Source: Aquimarina sp. (lineage in GTDB: Bacteria; Bacteroidota; Bacteroidia; Flavobacteriales; Flavobacteriaceae). Taken from it: a stretch of 8,957 nucleotides of DNA. Numbering within the stretch: position 1 is the first letter of the stretch; each line of letters begins with the position of its first letter. A program made the position numbers and the translations under genes. Below are positions 1 through 7,100 of this stretch, in pieces. The stretch is taken from NCBI GenBank assembly GCA_002697475.1, contig NZVW01000032.1, positions 1 through 8,957 on the forward strand. The letters run 5' to 3'. The notes under the pieces were generated by a model. That model was not told where the DNA came from and made no database searches. It saw only the letters and a program-made list of their open reading frames with translations.

Positions 1-168
1 AACAAAATAATTTTTAGCTTTATAAAATACTTCTGTACTAAACCACAATATTCGATTTTGCAGATAAGCTTCCTCCTCAGTTTTATTTTTCTTGTATTTT
101 AAATATGCACCCAATGCATATAATTTTCTAATTGGTTTTAGTAGTAAATGAAAATCTTTTGATTTCAT
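1..168 (-). CDS. Unrecognised protein, N-terminal 56 residues (3' end outside window)
   Basis: An open frame of 56 codons runs from an ATG at 166-168 off the left edge, beginning MKSKDFHLLLKP. The start is supported by an unusually good Shine-Dalgarno sequence (GGAGG) seven bases upstream. The visible part is rich in lysine and aromatic residues (for example LKYKKNKTEEEAY, then WFSTEVFYKAKNYF), has no signal peptide or membrane segment, and looks mostly helical. I do not recognise the family and give no function. It points the same way as the AraC-BLUF gene but lies 345 bp beyond that gene's stop, with inverted repeats between them, so it is probably a separate transcription unit. Confidence 0.6.
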   Translation of the reverse strand, partial: MKSKDFHLLLKPIRKLYALGAYLKYKKNKTEEEAYLQNRILWFSTEVFYKAKNYFV

Positions 169-175
169 ACCTCTC

Positions 176-180
176 CCTCC
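176..180 (-). promoter_or_regulatory. Strong Shine-Dalgarno site for the left-edge gene
   Basis: On the minus strand GGAGG lies seven bases before the ATG at 168, inside the purine stretch GGAGGGAGAGGT. It fixes the start of the left-edge gene. The other genes in this window have only A/T-rich leaders without such a site, as is usual in Bacteroidetes, so this leader stands out. Confidence 0.6.
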
Positions 181-360
181 AAAATTTATATGGTTTCTAT
201 TTTTAGGTAAAATTCAATAAAAAACAGAAGATCAATTTTATAAAATTAAATAAATTATTTGTAAAATATCATATCTAAAAATAATAATTACGCAAAATTT
301 AATATGTTTTGTTAATTTATTTTTAAAATAAGTTAAAAAATATCACTTATTATTATGAAG

Positions 361-416
361 AACTATTTTTCACGAAATAAAAAATTTAAAAACAGGATTC
401 GTCAATAAAAATAGTT
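361..416. repeat. Nested inverted repeat, possible stem-loop
   Basis: The outer arms AACTATTTTT (361-370) and AAAAATAGTT (407-416) are perfect 10-bp inverted copies. Inside them ACGAA (372-376) and TTCGT (398-402) pair as well, leaving a 21-base A-rich loop. On the plus strand the right arm runs directly into a T stretch (415-420), the shape of an intrinsic terminator read on the plus strand, although no plus-strand gene precedes it. On the minus strand it lies about 100 bp beyond the AraC-BLUF stop and could be a second termination or RNA-stability structure. Confidence 0.45.
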
Positions 417-453
417 TTTTATCCAGGTTAAATTTAAAGAACACATGGAATTC

Positions 454-531
454 AGTATTCCTAAATGCGCGTAACGTCGTTTATAGGTTTATAATTAGTA
501 CGCTTATAAAAAACTAAGATTTAGGAATACT
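454..531. repeat. Nested inverted repeat across the stop codon of the AraC-BLUF gene
   Basis: Perfect 13-bp arms AGTATTCCTAAAT (454-466) and ATTTAGGAATACT (519-531) enclose a second pair GCGTA (469-473) / TACGC (499-503) and a third TTATA (481-485) / TATAA (490-494) around a GGTT loop. All three are nested, so the transcript could fold into one long interrupted hairpin. The right arm codes for the C-terminal SIPKS end of the AraC-BLUF protein and the stop codon (514-516) lies within the structure. A 3'-end terminator or stability hairpin is the simplest reading; there is no clear T run after it on the minus strand. Confidence 0.5.
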
Positions 532-1956
532 TTTCAGGTTAGAAATGTAATTATAAGCTATTTGAATGTACGTTTCTATAGTGAATAAATTTTCAGGGTT
601 TGACGGTTTACTCATATACTCAAAATCATAAATAAAGTTAAACGGATAATTATTTTTATCTTGGATACAAGTAGCTGACCAATCATAGAATCGTCTGTTT
701 TTACGGTAGCTTTTTTTGATTATAGTGCAGTCACTTTTTTTATGAAGTACTTGATTGTGATAAAACTTTTGGATAGTCTCAGAATTCCCTTCTAAAAAGT
801 GAAATAAACGATGATCATCAAACAAAAGTATACCTGATAATTCATGCGTGCTGTTGATATGTTGGATTTGGTCAATTAATTCTTTTCTCTCAGGTAATGA
901 TAGCTTATTGTGGATATTCATCGTGTAATAGATTTCGTAAATGGTATCTGTTTCTTTGTTGATACCTCTGAATTCTGAAGGATGGCACCCATATGTTTTT
1001 TTAAAAGCATTGGAAAAATAACTCCTGCTACTAAGTCCCACCTCATAACAAATTTCAGAAATTGTTCTGTCTGTATGTTGCAATAGCGTTCGGGCTTTTT
1101 CCATTCGGACGGCCATGATAAACTTTTTGATAGACAGCCCTAATAAGGTTTGACTTAAATCTTGTAATATATTGCGATTAATATTGGTGTTTCTACTTAT
1201 ATCATTGATTGAGATGTTTTCAGAAACTTCTGAATGTATCATATCAATCACCCCCTTAAAGCGAAGACACATTTTGCTGAACAGACACTCCTCTTTATTT
1301 ATTAGGGAAGACTCCTGGAATTTATAATAACTAAGATAAAGTGCTATCAGTTTCAAAACAATTCCCCTTACTTTAAATATCTCGATAATAGAGGTTGAAA
1401 GAAAGTTTGTTTTAATTAACTCGTTTATGTATTCAAAGAGCTTAATCTTATCCACACCTGAATTAATATGATCTTTTTTTAATCTGGATATGCCGCTATC
1501 TTTAAGATGCTCTTTGAAGCTGTCGTTTAGAGAATGGATTTTAAATTTATCTGTATCTATAGATAATAGAACTATTTTTGTAGGTGTGCTATGTGGTATT
1601 GTTATTTCAGAGTTAGATGTTAGTTTACTATTATTAAATACATGATCTATGGATACTTTTTGAGGTTTATTGCCTCGGCCATTTTTATAGATATAATATC
1701 CTTTATGAATAAGTATAAAATTTAAACTGCTCAAAGAAAAATAGTCTTTAGTCAAAGTAAGATCTTCTTTGAGATGTAGATCAAAAACCCTGAGATAAAC
1801 TCCCGGAAATACTGTACCGTATTTTACCTGACCTATTCCATTAAATTCATTTAATTCAAATGAGGAAAAGCTGGATGATGCTTTTTTCTTCTGGTTTAGA
1901 AACTTTATAATTTCCTTATTTGCAATTTTTACTGAATTTGAAGTATCTATAGCCAT
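514..1956 (-). CDS. AraC-type transcription regulator with C-terminal BLUF-like domain
   Basis: A predicted cytoplasmic DNA-binding protein of 480 residues. Residues about 40-215 form an AraC-type N-terminal sensing region, beta-rich at first (GQVKYGTVFPGVYLRVFDL). Residues about 235-332 are a full AraC double helix-turn-helix, with the signature RTISEICYEVGLSSRSYFSNAF followed by KKTYGCHPSEFRG (written in two parts of the same helix pair). Residues about 338-432 are a BLUF domain: Tyr343, Asn368 followed by LSG, FLEG at 387-390, and RRFYDW ending at Trp426, with spacings matching AppA-type BLUF domains. BLUF domains bind FAD and respond to blue light, but the flavin-contacting glutamine is His386 here and the WxM methionine is Ala428. 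Light sensing is therefore uncertain. The last 30 residues form a likely capping helix. The start has only an A/T-rich leader. The gene is co-oriented with the two small membrane-protein genes upstream, 100 bp away, and may control them. Confidence 0.88.
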   Translation of the reverse strand: MAIDTSNSVKIANKEIIKFLNQKKKASSSFSSFELNEFNGIGQVKYGTVFPGVYLRVFDLHLKEDLTLTKDYFSLSSLNFILIHKGYYIYKNGRGNKPQKVSIDHVFNNSKLTSNSEITIPHSTPTKIVLLSIDTDKFKIHSLNDSFKEHLKDSGISRLKKDHINSGVDKIKLFEYINELIKTNFLSTSIIEIFKVRGIVLKLIALYLSYYKFQESSLINKEECLFSKMCLRFKGVIDMIHSEVSENISINDISRNTNINRNILQDLSQTLLGLSIKKFIMAVRMEKARTLLQHTDRTISEICYEVGLSSRSYFSNAFKKTYGCHPSEFRGINKETDTIYEIYYTMNIHNKLSLPERKELIDQIQHINSTHELSGILLFDDHRLFHFLEGNSETIQKFYHNQVLHKKSDCTIIKKSYRKNRRFYDWSATCIQDKNNYPFNFIYDFEYMSKPSNPENLFTIETYIQIAYNYISNLKSIPKS

Positions 1957-2006
1957 GGTGATTTTGAAGTTTATTTAATTGTTTAGTATTCTCACAGTCA
2001 ATATTG

Positions 2007-2031
2007 TATTCTTCATATAGCATGAAGAATA
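2007..2031. promoter_or_regulatory. Perfect 10-bp inverted repeat before the AraC-BLUF gene, candidate operator
   Basis: TATTCTTCAT (2007-2016) and ATGAAGAATA (2022-2031) are perfect inverted copies around the spacer ATAGC. The centre lies about 63 bp upstream of the AraC-BLUF start and about 38 bp beyond the stop of the small membrane-protein gene at 2057. An 8-bp palindrome CAATATTG (1999-2006) adjoins it. No T run follows on the minus strand, so it is a poor terminator. An operator, possibly autoregulatory, or a stem-loop between co-transcribed genes fits better. AraC proteins more often use direct repeats, so the binding protein is unknown. Confidence 0.45.
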
Positions 2032-2056
2032 GTAAATTGCAGTAGGGGTTCGTTAA

Positions 2057-2215
2057 TTAAAACTTACTTTCAAAAACTTTAAAGAGTATGAGAGATACGG
2101 CTACCAGAAAAAAAGCAAAAAAGCTAATAAATAAATAGGTGCCGCTCAAAAAAACTGATATAAAAAACCAGCTGATGAGATATACAATTAAAAAATAGCG
2201 AGTAATAGAATTCAT
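2057..2215 (-). CDS. Small hydrophobic membrane protein, copy A (52 residues)
   Basis: A 52-codon frame starting MNSITRYFLIVYLISW and ending LILFKVFESKF. Two hydrophobic stretches, about residues 7-23 and 27-46, are separated by the short polar turn LSGT; a basic N-terminus (Arg6) and a lysine-containing C-terminus suggest a hairpin in the inner membrane. The main support for it being a real gene is its partner at 2405-2563: the two proteins have the same length, align without gaps and share about 22 of 52 residues, including MNxITRY, YLIxW, VF and FK near the end. It lies 100 bp upstream of the AraC-BLUF gene on the same strand. The family and function are unknown to me; a toxin-like peptide or a small membrane regulator are both possible. 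Confidence 0.7.
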   Translation of the reverse strand: MNSITRYFLIVYLISWFFISVFLSGTYLFISFFAFFLVAVSLILFKVFESKF

Positions 2216-2404
2216 AATTATGGTTTTAAGTGATTGTGTGAATTTGTTTGTTGAATGGATTAAAATAATGCAATTAGATTGATGTTTTGTTACACAATTT
2301 TGTCTAAATCTTTATTTATTTCATTCTTTTTGCGCTGAAGTAAATACAGTTATAATGCTGTTCAATTTGTTGAAGTAATCTAAGGTGTTATTAGTTTTTT
2401 ATTT
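2216..2404. other. Spacer between the two small membrane-protein genes
   Basis: This 189-bp AT-rich spacer has no third copy of the small gene and no convincing frame. It probably carries the promoter of copy A on the minus strand. An 8-bp direct repeat TGAAGTAA occurs at 2336-2343 and 2371-2378, 35 bp apart, and a short hairpin TTCAA-TTTG-TTGAA lies at 2361-2374. Both could be chance in such DNA, though direct repeats are the usual form of AraC sites. Confidence 0.35.
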
Positions 2405-2563
2405 TTAGAAGCCTTTTTTTATAATTTTAAAAACTAGTAACGCCACAAGGATTATTAAAAAACTGAGAATAAAAATAGATAATAAGGATCCATCAAAAAA
2501 TACTGCAAAAATTGACCATCCTATCAAATAGATTCCCAGGAGATAACGAGTAATTAAGTTCAT
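2405..2563 (-). CDS. Small hydrophobic membrane protein, copy B (52 residues)
   Basis: The protein starts MNLITRYLLGIYLIGW and ends with the basic tail VFKIIKKGF. It has two hydrophobic segments, about residues 7-23 and 27-46, around the turn FFDGS, and is a gap-free paralogue of copy A. An ATG ten codons upstream (2591-2593) is in frame and would give 62 residues, but the alignment with copy A begins exactly at the methionine at 2563, so I prefer the shorter form. The DNA shortly before both starts is also alike (a short A-rich leader). The two genes are 189 bp apart, in tandem, which points to local duplication followed by divergence. The function is unknown; no enzyme motif is visible, and the size excludes a transporter of any usual kind. 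Confidence 0.72.
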   Translation of the reverse strand: MNLITRYLLGIYLIGWSIFAVFFDGSLLSIFILSFLIILVALLVFKIIKKGF

Positions 2564-2965
2564 GATTTTTGTGATAAGAGTTAGTTTTAACATTAGTATT
2601 ACCTTATTCGGAAGTTTTGACAGAGCCCTTAAAGTGTAAATGTGTGAATAGCTTAATACCCTATACGATCTATTAAATTTTTATATTGTAAAAATAAGAG
2701 TCATAGTAGCTTTAAATGTTATACAATTATAACCTAAAGCTTTTACAATTTTATGAATCTCTAATATTTGGGTGGTAAAGACTTGGTTTGTGTATGATTT
2801 TTGAACTTTTTCTAAGAATTATGAATGACTACACTAATTTTAAGGTTTAATTAGCAGTAAAACTCATTTTTTTTTTTCAATATTACTACTAGCCTTGAAA
2901 CCTATAACTGTAAGACTTATTTAAGCTATTCTTTTAATAAATAAAGTACAACCAAAAACCATCCT
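2564..2965. other. Divergent intergenic region
   Basis: About 400 bp separate the minus-strand small membrane-protein gene from the plus-strand AraC-type gene, so promoters for both directions should lie here. I could not identify a clear TTG / TAnnTTTG pair on either strand. Visible items are the inverted repeat at 2708-2741 (listed separately) and an 11-base T run at 2867-2877, 89 bp before the AraC start, which could vary in length by slippage. I see no coding frame worth listing. Confidence 0.5.
2708..2741. promoter_or_regulatory. Double inverted repeat in the divergent promoter region
   Basis: AGCTTTA (2708-2714) pairs with TAAAGCT (2735-2741), and inside it GTTATA (2718-2723) pairs with TATAAC (2728-2733) around a CAAT loop, with a small 3:1 bulge between the two stems. 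It lies near the middle of a divergent intergenic region, with no gene reading into it from either side, so an operator shared by the two directions is more likely than a terminator. Confidence 0.4.
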
Positions 2966-3517
2966 ATGAAAGTACAGCTTAAGTATGACTACGATAAAAT
3001 TTGCAAAGAATTTTTAAAACAGAAGTTAGCTTTTCTGGATATAAGATATAAAGTAAACCGTGCAGGAGAAGTTGAGATTCTACAGCCTTTAAACGCTAAG
3101 GAAAAAGAAGAACTGTTTTTAATTTTAAATTCAGACGGTATCAGTATAATTAATAATCATAATAAAATTATCGTTCAAAAAATTAAAGAACTCATAGTTC
3201 AAATGATACATCTGGATAACGATAGTAGGAAGATGAACCTATCTCAATATTTAGAGGATAAGCTACCGTATTCTTATATACATTTATCAAAAGTATTCTC
3301 AGAAGACACCTATATGACTATTGAAAAGTTTACAATTTTAAAGAAAATTGAATATGTTAAAGAGATGTTATCAGAAAATAGATTAAGTTTGTCAGAGATT
3401 GCCTATAGATTAAATTATAGTAGTGTTTCTCACCTTTCAAACCAGTTTAAAAAGACTACTGGTTTGACACCATCCTATTTTTTAAATCTAAAAAAGCAGC
3501 TCAAAACAGTAAGCTAA
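2966..3517 (+). CDS. Short AraC-type transcription regulator with degenerate HMA-like N-terminus
   Basis: A 183-residue DNA-binding protein. Residues about 90-172 are an AraC double helix-turn-helix: NLSQYLEDKL to LSKVF for the first unit and LSLSEIAYRLNYSSVSHLSN followed by QFKKTTGLTPSYF for the second. Residues 1-66 show an alternating strand-helix pattern with GEVEIL at 34-39. From memory, relatives in Bacteroidetes begin with a heavy-metal-associated-like domain carrying a CxxC pair (MKxxIKNMVCxRC). Here that pair is gone: the equivalent stretch is KYDYDKICKEF with a single Cys13. Metal binding is thus doubtful. The gene is followed after 10 bp by a receiver gene and then the kinase, which suggests that it is the transcriptional output of this cassette, although it has no receiver domain to take phosphate itself. 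Confidence 0.88.
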   Translation: MKVQLKYDYDKICKEFLKQKLAFLDIRYKVNRAGEVEILQPLNAKEKEELFLILNSDGISIINNHNKIIVQKIKELIVQMIHLDNDSRKMNLSQYLEDKLPYSYIHLSKVFSEDTYMTIEKFTILKKIEYVKEMLSENRLSLSEIAYRLNYSSVSHLSNQFKKTTGLTPSYFLNLKKQLKTVS

Positions 3518-3527
3518 TAAACATTTA

Positions 3528-3974
3528 ATGACGGATAATACTATAAAAATTGTGCTCACAGATGATGACTCTGATGATAGATTTTTATTTCAAATGGCTA
3601 TTGATCAAATAGAGATTAAAACAAACTTAAGAATCTTTTCAAACGGAAATGACCTAATCAAGTATTTAAGGCTGCCAGGAACTATTTTACCGGATATTCT
3701 TTTTTTAGATCTTAATATGGAAGGTATGGGAGGATTAGAATGTCTCAGAGAAATTAAAAAGGATCCTGGGCTTAAAGGCATTACTGTTGTGATATATTCT
3801 ACCTCATCATCAGAAAAAGATATAGAGCAAACCTTTCTGGCGGGAGCAAATATTTACTTAAACAAGCCATCAAATTTTGAAGACCTTAAAAAGGGTTTGA
3901 AAAGGGTACTGACCACAGATTGGCAGTATCATACTTCCAATTTAAACAGAAATAATTTTATGTTTAGATTCTAA
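3528..3974 (+). CDS. Stand-alone response regulator receiver protein
   Basis: A 148-residue protein made almost only of a CheY-like receiver domain, of the Rcp1-like type often paired with PAS-rich kinases. The acidic pocket is Asp12/Asp13/Asp14, the phosphate acceptor Asp61 (FLDLNM), the switch residue Ser91, and the conserved lysine Lys113 (NKP), with Tyr110 as the switch aromatic. The usual proline after DLNM is Glu65 and the usual aspartate-glycine pair is GG, so the loop after the acceptor is atypical. The last 20 residues are a polar tail with no DNA-binding domain, so it must act through protein contacts or pass phosphate on. It is 10 bp after the AraC gene, clearly co-transcribed, and 147 bp before the kinase. 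It is about one third identical to the receiver at 8174-8584, colinear with it through Lys113. Confidence 0.9.
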   Translation: MTDNTIKIVLTDDDSDDRFLFQMAIDQIEIKTNLRIFSNGNDLIKYLRLPGTILPDILFLDLNMEGMGGLECLREIKKDPGLKGITVVIYSTSSSEKDIEQTFLAGANIYLNKPSNFEDLKKGLKRVLTTDWQYHTSNLNRNNFMFRF

Positions 3975-4121
3975 TTTTTATGAGAAGAAAGCATATTCTT
4001 GTTAAGAATCCATCCTGATGTGATAATAAGACCTAATTTTTTTAGTTTAGCAGTAATAGGAATAAAAGATCGTGATGTACGAGTAAATGTATTTTTACAG
4101 CTTAATACTTAAAGAATTACT

Positions 4122-7100
4122 ATGGCCAGTAAAGACAAATCAAACTTATATGTATTAGGAATAGGCGCGTCTGCAGGCGGATTGGACGCATTGTCTAAAT
4201 TTTTAGGGCAATTCAATGGTATAGATTTTGAACTATGCGTGGTCGTAGTCATGCACTTAAGCCCTAAATATAAGAGTGAACTTGCGGCAATTTTGAATAA
4301 ACGATGTAAATGGCCTGTAATAACCGCTGAGCATAATCAGAAGTTAGAGGCGTTTAAAGTCTATGTGGCCCCTCCTAATCACCAAATTGTAATTTCCAAA
4401 GATCAGCTTATTTTAGAGGAAATGTCTGATGAGTATCAATCTACACCTTCAGTTGATCATTTTTTAACATCTTTAGCTAAAGCTAAAAAAAGAAAGGCTA
4501 TCGGAATCGTTTTATCAGGTTTTGGTGAAGATGGATCTAAAGGAATTAAGGATATAAAACGGAATTATGGTTTTACACTAGCACAACTTCCGGAAACTGC
4601 TGAATATAAAAATATGCCAATGGCAGCTATTGAAACAGATAGTGTGGATGCCATAGTGCCTGCTGAGCAAATGTTTGACGAAATTGTGCATTTTATTACG
4701 AATAGTAAAACTATAGCTTCTACAGAGACAAAACAGAATACGATAGACTCAATATTCGAGCTTTTGGAGAAAAGATCAGGAACTAACTTCTCCATGTATA
4801 AACCTAGTACCATCATGCGAAGGATAACGTACAGGATTAACGCACTTAGACTTAAATCTATTACAGAATATTATGAGCTGATAAAAGAAAACCCGAGAGA
4901 ATTAGACGTTTTATTTGATACTGTTTTGATCGGTGTAACAGAGTTTTTTAGAGATCAGGAAGCGTTTGATGAATTAAGGAAACAATTAGAGATTTTAATA
5001 AAAGAAAAAGAATTTGGAGACTCTCTAAGAATATGGAGTGTAGGATGCGCAACGGGTGAAGAGCCATATTCATTAGCGATTTTGCTTCATGAAATACTAG
5101 GCCCGGAAATTGTGAACTATCATATCCAGATTTTTGCATCGGATATTGATGAGAAGGCTATTAATTATGGACGCAAAGCTGTATATCATAAAGATAGTTT
5201 AGAAAACTTACCACAAGAGTGGATTGATAAGTACTTTGAACAGAAAAACAGTATACATTATGAGCTGACAAAAGAAATTAAGCAGCATATATTATTTACC
5301 AGGCATGATATAACAAATGATCCTCCTTTTGTCAAACTGGATTTAATTGTTTGCAGAAACTTATTGATTTATTTTAATAATACATTACAAAAGCAAAGTT
5401 TTCAGATTTTTCATTACTCACTAAGACCTAAGGGGCTAATGTTTTTAGGGAAATCTGAAAGTGTTAGTGTAGCAGCAAACCTTTTTAAAAAAGTAAATAA
5501 GTTTAAAATTTACCGTAAGGCAGATACCTCTATCGGTTATCAATTAAAATTTTCCAGATACCGAAATAAAATGGGTACCAGAGATGAAGTTGAAGATCAG
5601 GGCATGAAGGGTAATACCAGAAACATGAGTATTATCGATATTGCAAAGGAAACGCTGTACTATAAGTATGAACATCCATTTGTCATAGTTGATGAACATT
5701 CAGATATTAAGGAAGTTCATGGAAGTCTTAGGTTGTATATGGAAATTAGTCAGGGAGCCATAAATTTTAATCTGGCTAAGATGGTCAACCCTGAATTAAC
5801 CTCAGAAGTAAAAGCCCTTCAGGCGCAGGTAAGAAAAACAGGAGTAGCTCATACCAGTCATATAATAAGATTTAAGTTATACGATCAAGAACATTTTGTA
5901 CGACTTAAAATGATTCCTCTGGTTTACAGAATTAACGATAGTCAGTACTTTATTGTAATCTTTGAGAAAATTGATCCGGAAACCAGAAACCTTGAGCTGT
6001 ATGATAAGCTCGAAACAATGGATTATGAAAATTTAAGAATTAAAGTACTGGAAGATGAGTTAGCTTCAACAAAGGAACATCTACAAATATTTACAGAAGA
6101 ATTAGAATCCACAAATGAAGAGCTTCAGACAATTAACGAAGAGTTACAATCCGCTAATGAAGAGTTAAAGTCAAGTAATGAGGAGCTGGAGACCAGTAAT
6201 GAGGAATTACAATCTGCTAATGAAGAATTAAATACTGCTAATCAGGAGTTAAGACTTAAAAATGATTTATTAATTGAAAAAGAAAAAGAATTAAAAGAGG
6301 AGAAGAGTGTTAGTGAGAAAAATGAATCCATCTACAGAACCATAGCAGAAAATATACCGAATGGAACAGTATGTATTTTAAATGAGAAATTAGAGATTGA
6401 GTATATAGCAGGGCAGGGGTTAACAGATTTTAAAGCTGAGGATATAATTGGCAAATATATGCCGCATCTCAATCCCAAAAAGAAGGAAGCTGAGCGACTG
6501 GAAAAAATATGCAAAGCTACATTACAAGGCGAAAAAGGGAGAATTGAGATAAGTTTTAAAGATCGGTTTTATGAAATAAGAACGCAGCTTTTTGATTATC
6601 CGTTTACTGATGGAAAAAAGATTTTTTATTTAACACAGGAAATTACAGAGGCAAAAAGAAGCCAGCGTATTTTAGAGACTGCATTAGAAGCTGCAGAAAT
6701 GGTAGTGTTTGAGTACAGATATGAAGAGGATAAGTTCGTTAATAACAAGAGACTTGCACAGTTTTTAGGATACAGTCATAACAAAACCATTAAAGACAAG
6801 GATTTCCAGGATAGGATTCATCCGGATGATTTGGAGAAACGAAATCAGGAGATGAAAAATGCTCTAGAAACAGGTCATCTCAATCATGAACTCAGATTGG
6901 TTGTGGATGATAAAATTAAATATGTAAGGCTTAAAGGAGCAATTATTTCAGATGATTTTGATAAACCAATAATTTGCGTAGCCAGTATTTATGATATTAC
7001 AAAGGATAAGGATTACTTATATAGATTAGAGGAAAGCGAAAAACGATTTAAAACTATCGCTAATACTGCTCCTATAACAATATGGATATCAGATAAAAAC

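Larger units (their letters stand above)
169..513. other. Gene-free stretch with nested inverted repeats
   Basis: This is 345 bp of very AT-rich DNA between two minus-strand genes. I see no plausible coding frame on either strand. It holds the leader of the left-edge gene near 170-200, a 25-bp AT-only quasi-palindrome centred on 324 (TTATTTT-T-AAAATAA at 317-331 with TTAA on both sides), and two nested inverted repeats at 361-416 and 454-531, listed separately. The promoter of the left-edge gene should lie here, but I could not find a convincing Bacteroidetes-type TTG / TAnnTTTG pair. Confidence 0.6.

Noticed and set aside
454..531. The nested inverted repeat as a proven mobile element
   Set aside because: The flanks (ending ATTC and beginning TTTC) show no exact target-site duplication and no other copy is in the window; kept only as a possibility.
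2007..2031. The inverted repeat as an intrinsic terminator of small gene copy A
   Set aside because: No T run follows the stem on the minus strand and the stem is AT-rich, so an operator or spacer hairpin fits better.
2564..2593. Upstream ATG giving a 62-residue form of small membrane protein copy B
   Set aside because: The gap-free match with copy A starts at the methionine at 2563, and the ten extra residues have no counterpart there. It is not excluded as an alternative start.
3995..4009. ATTCTT-GTT-AAGAAT hairpin between the receiver gene and the kinase gene
   Set aside because: Only six weak pairs with no T run after it; too weak to call a terminator, and the genes are probably co-transcribed.
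4565..4816. Minus-strand open frame of 83 codons inside the kinase gene
   Set aside because: It lies wholly within the conserved CheB/CheR coding region, has no homologue I recognise, and is explained as the opposite-strand shadow of that gene.
4948..5139. Minus-strand open frame inside the CheR methyltransferase region
   Set aside because: It is antisense to the SAM-binding motif and TEFFRD region, which are clearly coding on the plus strand.
6332..6514. Minus-strand open frame of 60 codons inside the first PAS domain of the kinase
   Set aside because: Shadow of the coding strand, with no leader or family resemblance.
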